Positions 34,589 to 37,939 of a DNA stretch of 37,939 nucleotides are shown here, piece by piece (positions within the stretch are counted from its first letter, which is position 1; the number at the start of each line of letters is the position of its first letter). The notes under the pieces are model-generated. The model worked only from the letters and a program-made list of their open reading frames with translations, was not told the DNA's origin and did not search any database. Both the position numbers and the translations under genes were made by a program. The stretch covers positions 1 through 37,939 of the forward strand of contig CAJWRM010000026.1 of NCBI GenBank assembly GCA_913046365.1. The letters are read 5' to 3'. Origin of the DNA: an uncultured Flavobacteriales bacterium. Its GTDB lineage: Bacteria > Bacteroidota > Bacteroidia > Flavobacteriales_D > Crocinitomicaceae.

Positions 34589-34906
34589 TTATTCTATGAT
34601 TAAGCTAGGGTCGTTTTTTTCTTTCCAACCCGTAATTCCTCCATCCATGACAAGGATATTGTCTAGTCCTTTTTCACACTTTAGCAAATTGGCTAGCGCA
34701 TGAGCCCGATTACCTGATTTGCACATTAAAACATAGGTTTTAGACCTGTCCAAGACATCCACATTGTCTAGAAACTCTTGCATCGGAATATTTTCGTAAC
34801 CGAGGTTACAAAATTCATATTCAAATGCTTCACGAATATCAATTACCTGAATGGAGGCGTCAGCCTGCATTTTATGCTTGCATTCTTTAGGACAAATGGT
34901 ATTCAT
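34589..34906 (-). CDS. Single-domain rhodanese
   Basis: 105 residues, one rhodanese domain. The cysteine loop MCKSGNRAHA carries the active C62, with VIDIREAFEYE (substrate side) and GGITGWKE (C-terminal). It moves sulfane sulfur between thiols. Directly precedes DedA (no gap). The N-terminus has extra cysteines (C5, C9) in an ICPKEC stretch, perhaps a metal or disulfide site. Substrate unknown. Confidence 0.85.
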   Translation of the reverse strand: MNTICPKECKHKMQADASIQVIDIREAFEYEFCNLGYENIPMQEFLDNVDVLDRSKTYVLMCKSGNRAHALANLLKCEKGLDNILVMDGGITGWKEKNDPSLIIE

Positions 34907-34950
34907 ACGCTCATTTTTTTGTAAAGATAAAACTTAGATATCAATAGACT

Positions 34951-36708
34951 TTAAAAATTGAAAAAATAAGCTTTATTGAGTCTTATGTGTGCTCCCTCAA
35001 TCCACGCTAAGCCTATTTTGTCATTCTTAATATTTAAGACCTCTTTTTGGGAGTAGCATATGTTGTAATTTTGGTTATTTATATTTAATAATAAGCCATT
35101 TTCTGTCCATGAAAATTTGATAGTGGAGCCTTGAGTAGAAACTGTGATATCTTGATTCTTTAAATTAATGATATTTAACTTTCCTGGATAGCATTTATCA
35201 TAGTCTGAAAGCAATGGCAGGTATTTTTTAGATGCTAGGTTATCATGAAAGAAGTATGTGGTGTTTTTAATATGTAGAGCACATGAGAACTTGTTTATAT
35301 TAAATAATACGAGATGTTTATCTGAGAGTTGATGGCTGTGGTTAATCGCAATGATAGAGCATATACAAAGGCCAACTAAGCTTGCTGTCAATAGTCGTTT
35401 TTTATGTACTAAGTTGTAATAGAGACTACAACAACAAAATATAAGCAATACAAGTTCTATTTTTTCGAGATCAAATCCTTTTGATAAAGATCCAGGCAGC
35501 TGTTCAACCCATTCGACAAAGGCAATTAGCAGAGCGAGTAATATAGAAAGTAAATATGCTATTTTTTCTGCTAGAAAACTGAGCTGGGACAGAATAATCA
35601 ATGCCCCACCTAAACCAACAATAGTGCCGGCAAAAATCACAATCCCGAGGTTTGAAAGCAGAAAGTAATTTGGAAATTGATGGAAATAATAAATGCAAAT
35701 AGGAAATGTAAATAACTGCGCTGATAAACAAAGTGCACTTGCGCTCCAAAAGAAATTTAGAATTCTATTTGTAAATCGAAACGATTGCGAAATGGTTCCA
35801 TAGCATAATGTGATTCCTAGCATAGCTAAGTATGATAGTTGATAACCAATATCAAGTATATACATAGGATTTATTAAAAGTAAAATTGTGGCTGAAAAAA
35901 GGAGGGTGTTAAGTTGGTTTTTAACACCTCGGACAAAATAGCCTAAGCTAAGGATAGAAAACATTAGAACAGAACGTAAAACGCTAGGAGGGAAGTCAAT
36001 GAGATAGGCATAAGTCCAAATGAATATAAGGGCAATTAAAAGCGCTGCGTTTCTTCTTATAAACTTAGAAAACAAACGTAACAATCCATATATAATCCAA
36101 ATGAATAATCCAATGTGCAATCCAGATATAGCAAGTAAATGCATCGCGCCTGCAGCGCTAAATGAATGTCTTGTTTCTTGTTCTAAAGATGATTTGTCTC
36201 CTAAAAAAAGGGCTTTAACCATTCCTAAATGTTTTTTTGAGACATGTTTTTTTAGGTTTTTTAAAATACTGCCTTTGACTACATCTTTAACTCTGACTTT
36301 TGAGTCTATGATCATAGAAAAATCCGAATTAGTGAAAAATGAGAGGTAGTAAGTGTCCTTTGAACCCCAGTAATACTTGGCGTTGAATTCTCCAGGGTTA
36401 CCTTTATTATTTATTTTTTGAATTTTACTTTTAACCAGTATAATATCCCCTTGTCCGAGTTGAAGGCTTGTTTCTTTGTCCGTATAAAAAAGTAGCTTTT
36501 CTTGAGAAGTATATGCTTTTTCCTTTTCTATGAATATTTGTTGAATTTGAGCTATTCCTTTATTCCATTTCTTGTCACCTGATGGAAGCTCGATTATTTT
36601 GCATTGAAACTGATGCATTTCTTCTATCAGGAAGTCATGTGGCTTTGCTTGTCTTGTTTTTATACTGAAAAACCCAAGCTGTAGAAAAAGAAATATAAAA
36701 TAGAGCAA
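34951..36708 (-). CDS. comEC: ComEC/Rec2-type DNA-uptake channel protein, start unresolved
   Basis: 585 residues from the first NTG codon (TTG at 36708), but the same frame stays open to 36966 and encodes a ComEC-like N-terminus (a SIRSTPFLIVFISITIGITIG stretch then an FSVGIVLTAFIFV helix), so the real protein is probably about 75 residues longer. No ATG, GTG, TTG or CTG exists in that upstream frame. The core competence domain holds GDKSSLEQETRHSF then AAGAMHLLAISGLHIGLFI, followed by about eight membrane helices. No metallo-beta-lactamase domain at the C-terminus. It would pass single-stranded DNA through the inner membrane. It overlaps the DUF962 gene by up to 30 bases if it starts upstream. 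Confidence 0.85.
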   Translation of the reverse strand: MLYFIFLFLQLGFFSIKTRQAKPHDFLIEEMHQFQCKIIELPSGDKKWNKGIAQIQQIFIEKEKAYTSQEKLLFYTDKETSLQLGQGDIILVKSKIQKINNKGNPGEFNAKYYWGSKDTYYLSFFTNSDFSMIIDSKVRVKDVVKGSILKNLKKHVSKKHLGMVKALFLGDKSSLEQETRHSFSAAGAMHLLAISGLHIGLFIWIIYGLLRLFSKFIRRNAALLIALIFIWTYAYLIDFPPSVLRSVLMFSILSLGYFVRGVKNQLNTLLFSATILLLINPMYILDIGYQLSYLAMLGITLCYGTISQSFRFTNRILNFFWSASALCLSAQLFTFPICIYYFHQFPNYFLLSNLGIVIFAGTIVGLGGALIILSQLSFLAEKIAYLLSILLALLIAFVEWVEQLPGSLSKGFDLEKIELVLLIFCCCSLYYNLVHKKRLLTASLVGLCICSIIAINHSHQLSDKHLVLFNINKFSCALHIKNTTYFFHDNLASKKYLPLLSDYDKCYPGKLNIINLKNQDITVSTQGSTIKFSWTENGLLLNINNQNYNICYSQKEVLNIKNDKIGLAWIEGAHIRLNKAYFFNF

Positions 36709-36935
36709 GTATTGTGTATTTCCTTTTGGGTTTATTTTTACAAAAATGAATGCAGTTAGTACAATTCCTACGCTGAATATTGCCCAATATTTGTAGTTTA
36801 TTCCTAAGTATCCTATGGTAATTCCTATTGTAATAGAGATGAAAACAATTAAGAATGGAGTGCTTCTGATCGAAACTACTTCATCCTTATGTTTGATATT
36901 TTCTGATTCTATAATAAACTCTTTTGGGGTTGTAT

Positions 36936-37241
36936 TTAAAATATCTGATGCCTGCCCATGAGAATTTCAAAAAACATGCGGTAATCTCCTAATAAACTAT
37001 ACAATGGATATTTGAAGGTCGCAGGCTTGTTCTTTTCTAAAAAGAAATGGCTGATCCAAGCCGCACCATAACCCGAAAAAAGCGCGCCAAGAATAAATAA
37101 AGGGTTTCGAGTGTAAGCAAGGGCAATGAGAAAAAGTATGGCAGCTAAAGTCCCGATGAAATGAAATAGCTTGGTGCGCGGTAGCTTGTGCTCCTCAAGA
37201 TAGTAGGGATAAAATTCTTTAAAAGAGCCGAATCGTTTCAT
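36936..37241 (-). CDS. DUF962 (Mpo1-like) protein
   Basis: 101 residues with the family pattern: FGSFKEFYPYYLEEHKLPRTKLFHFIGTLAA near the start, two membrane helices, then AAWISHFFLEKNKPATFKYPLYSLLGDYRMFFEILMG. The histidines (EEHK, LFHFIG, WISHFFLE) suggest an iron site; the yeast homologue Mpo1 is an iron-dependent dioxygenase of 2-hydroxy fatty acids. Bacterial roles are unknown. It follows the subtilase gene by 3 bases and runs into comEC. Confidence 0.85.
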   Translation of the reverse strand: MKRFGSFKEFYPYYLEEHKLPRTKLFHFIGTLAAILFLIALAYTRNPLFILGALFSGYGAAWISHFFLEKNKPATFKYPLYSLLGDYRMFFEILMGRHQIF

Positions 37242-37244
37242 GGT

Positions 37245-37939
37245 TTAGTGTTGCACTTGAAATTTCATTACTTGACCATTTGTATGAATAAAGTAAAAAC
37301 CTGGTTTCAATTCGTCAATCACAATTTGTTTTGATTCAGATACATTGCCTTCTAGGCACTTTCTTCCGAAACCATCACTGATGGTATATTGATTATTACT
37401 TATTATACCCTTTAGAAATATGGCTTTGGTCGCTGGGTTAGGGTACAGGGCTGCATCAGTAGATGTATTACCTTGAATAGAGGCATTAAAAGCTTGTGTC
37501 AGGGCGAGGTATGCATTTACACGACCATGACCGACCTCCTCGTTCCAGCTCCCATCTGAATTAATGCTATCATATATGTAGGGTTCTACTTTCTCGCTTG
37601 TAATGTTTAGTAGGTGTCGAACCTCGTCTGAAGTTAATGATGGGTTTTCCGCAAGCAGAAGTGCGCCAATTCCTGCAGCAATTGGGCAGGCGGCACTCGT
37701 TCCATTAAAGGTTAAAGCATAGTCGTTTCCTGCGTATCCTGGAGTTCCCGAAATGTCGCAAGTTGCGATTTTTACACCAGGTGCGACAAGGTCGAGTGTT
37801 TCCCCGTAATCGCTTCCCCAATTCTCACCTGAACAGTCACCAGGGCGTTTGCGCGTATCACACATGTCACTGGCACCAACGGCAATGGTTGCGTTTAAAT
37901 TAGCAGGCCACAATACGTTCGGACTATTTTCATTACCTG
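37245..37939 (-). CDS. S8 family subtilase with type IX secretion sorting domain, C-terminal part
   Basis: Partial: the N-terminus lies beyond the right edge, and the frame is open to the window end. The seen part holds the end of a subtilisin fold: a GNENSPNVLWPANLNATIAVGAS block with the oxyanion asparagine region, then LVAPGVKIAT and the catalytic serine loop NGTSAACPIAAGIGALLL (serine codon near 37697). The last 75 residues are a T9SS type-A sorting domain (LYPNPATKAIFLKG, a strand-rich region, LKPGFYFIHTNGQVMKFQVQ). The protease would be exported through T9SS and then cut or anchored at the surface. It leads the DUF962-comEC unit. Confidence 0.9.
   Translation of the reverse strand, partial: GNENSPNVLWPANLNATIAVGASDMCDTRKRPGDCSGENWGSDYGETLDLVAPGVKIATCDISGTPGYAGNDYALTFNGTSAACPIAAGIGALLLAENPSLTSDEVRHLLNITSEKVEPYIYDSINSDGSWNEEVGHGRVNAYLALTQAFNASIQGNTSTDAALYPNPATKAIFLKGIISNNQYTISDGFGRKCLEGNVSESKQIVIDELKPGFYFIHTNGQVMKFQVQH

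Noticed and set aside
1..37939. tRNA genes, CRISPR arrays, insertion sequences or phage genes
   Set aside because: No cloverleaf, spaced direct repeats, transposase or phage structural protein seen by reading; I cannot run a covariance search.

Overview
The window is chromosomal DNA from a member of the phylum Bacteroidota, probably an AT-rich marine or environmental flavobacterium-like lineage (class Flavobacteriia, Cryomorphaceae-type relatives are the best guess). The evidence: a PorP/SprF gene and a subtilase with a type IX secretion (T9SS) C-terminal sorting domain, the gliding genes gldB and gldC, the Bacteroidota-specific GlmU-like family, many SusD/OmpA-independent small outer-membrane barrels, and several matches to the Bacteroidota -7 promoter element TAnnTTTG placed just upstream of genes. 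Gene density is very high; no gene-free stretch exceeds 300 bases, and I see no tRNA, rRNA, CRISPR array, insertion sequence or phage gene.

Layout. 1-2343 (minus): an ECF sigma factor, a protein that fuses an anti-sigma-like N-terminus and one inner-membrane helix to a PorP/SprF-like outer-membrane barrel, then the start of a real porP/sprF gene cut by the window edge. This is the most interesting part. 2434-4127: a Nudix-fold regulator with a decayed Nudix box, divergent from an N-acetylglucosamine-kinase-like gene. 4144-7678 (minus): two related lipoproteins, bioD, bioA and a TPMT-family methyltransferase. 7715-12165: rimO, an opposing small barrel gene, a cysteine desulfurase and a GT4 glycosyltransferase. 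12166-14786 (minus): gldB, gldC, a DUF2797 protein and a GtrA-like protein. 14853-19396 (plus): a barrel protein, nadE, a WG-repeat protein and a TonB-like protein, divergent from gldB. 19467-23527: a LexA-like XRE/S24 regulator, then thrS-infC-rpmI-rplT closed by a clear terminator.

23583-26860 (plus): Gfo/Idh/MocA oxidoreductase, a lipoprotein and a polyprenyl-phosphate sugar transferase, tightly packed. 26880-29291 (minus): lon with a palindrome in its leader. 29417-32046 (minus): a sodium:solute symporter overlapping a GlmU-like protein. 32141-34906: a small conserved membrane-anchored protein, a thiolase with a palindrome upstream, a DedA protein and a rhodanese. 34951-37939 (minus): comEC, a Mpo1-like (DUF962) protein and the 3' part of a T9SS-exported subtilase.

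Together these are mostly housekeeping genes (translation, biotin, NAD, Fe-S/sulfur, proteolysis) mixed with cell-envelope functions (T9SS, gliding, surface polysaccharide). The candidate new system is the sigma / trans-envelope anti-sigma-SprF / SprF module. A secondary oddity is comEC, whose conserved N-terminus is encoded in frame without any NTG start codon.
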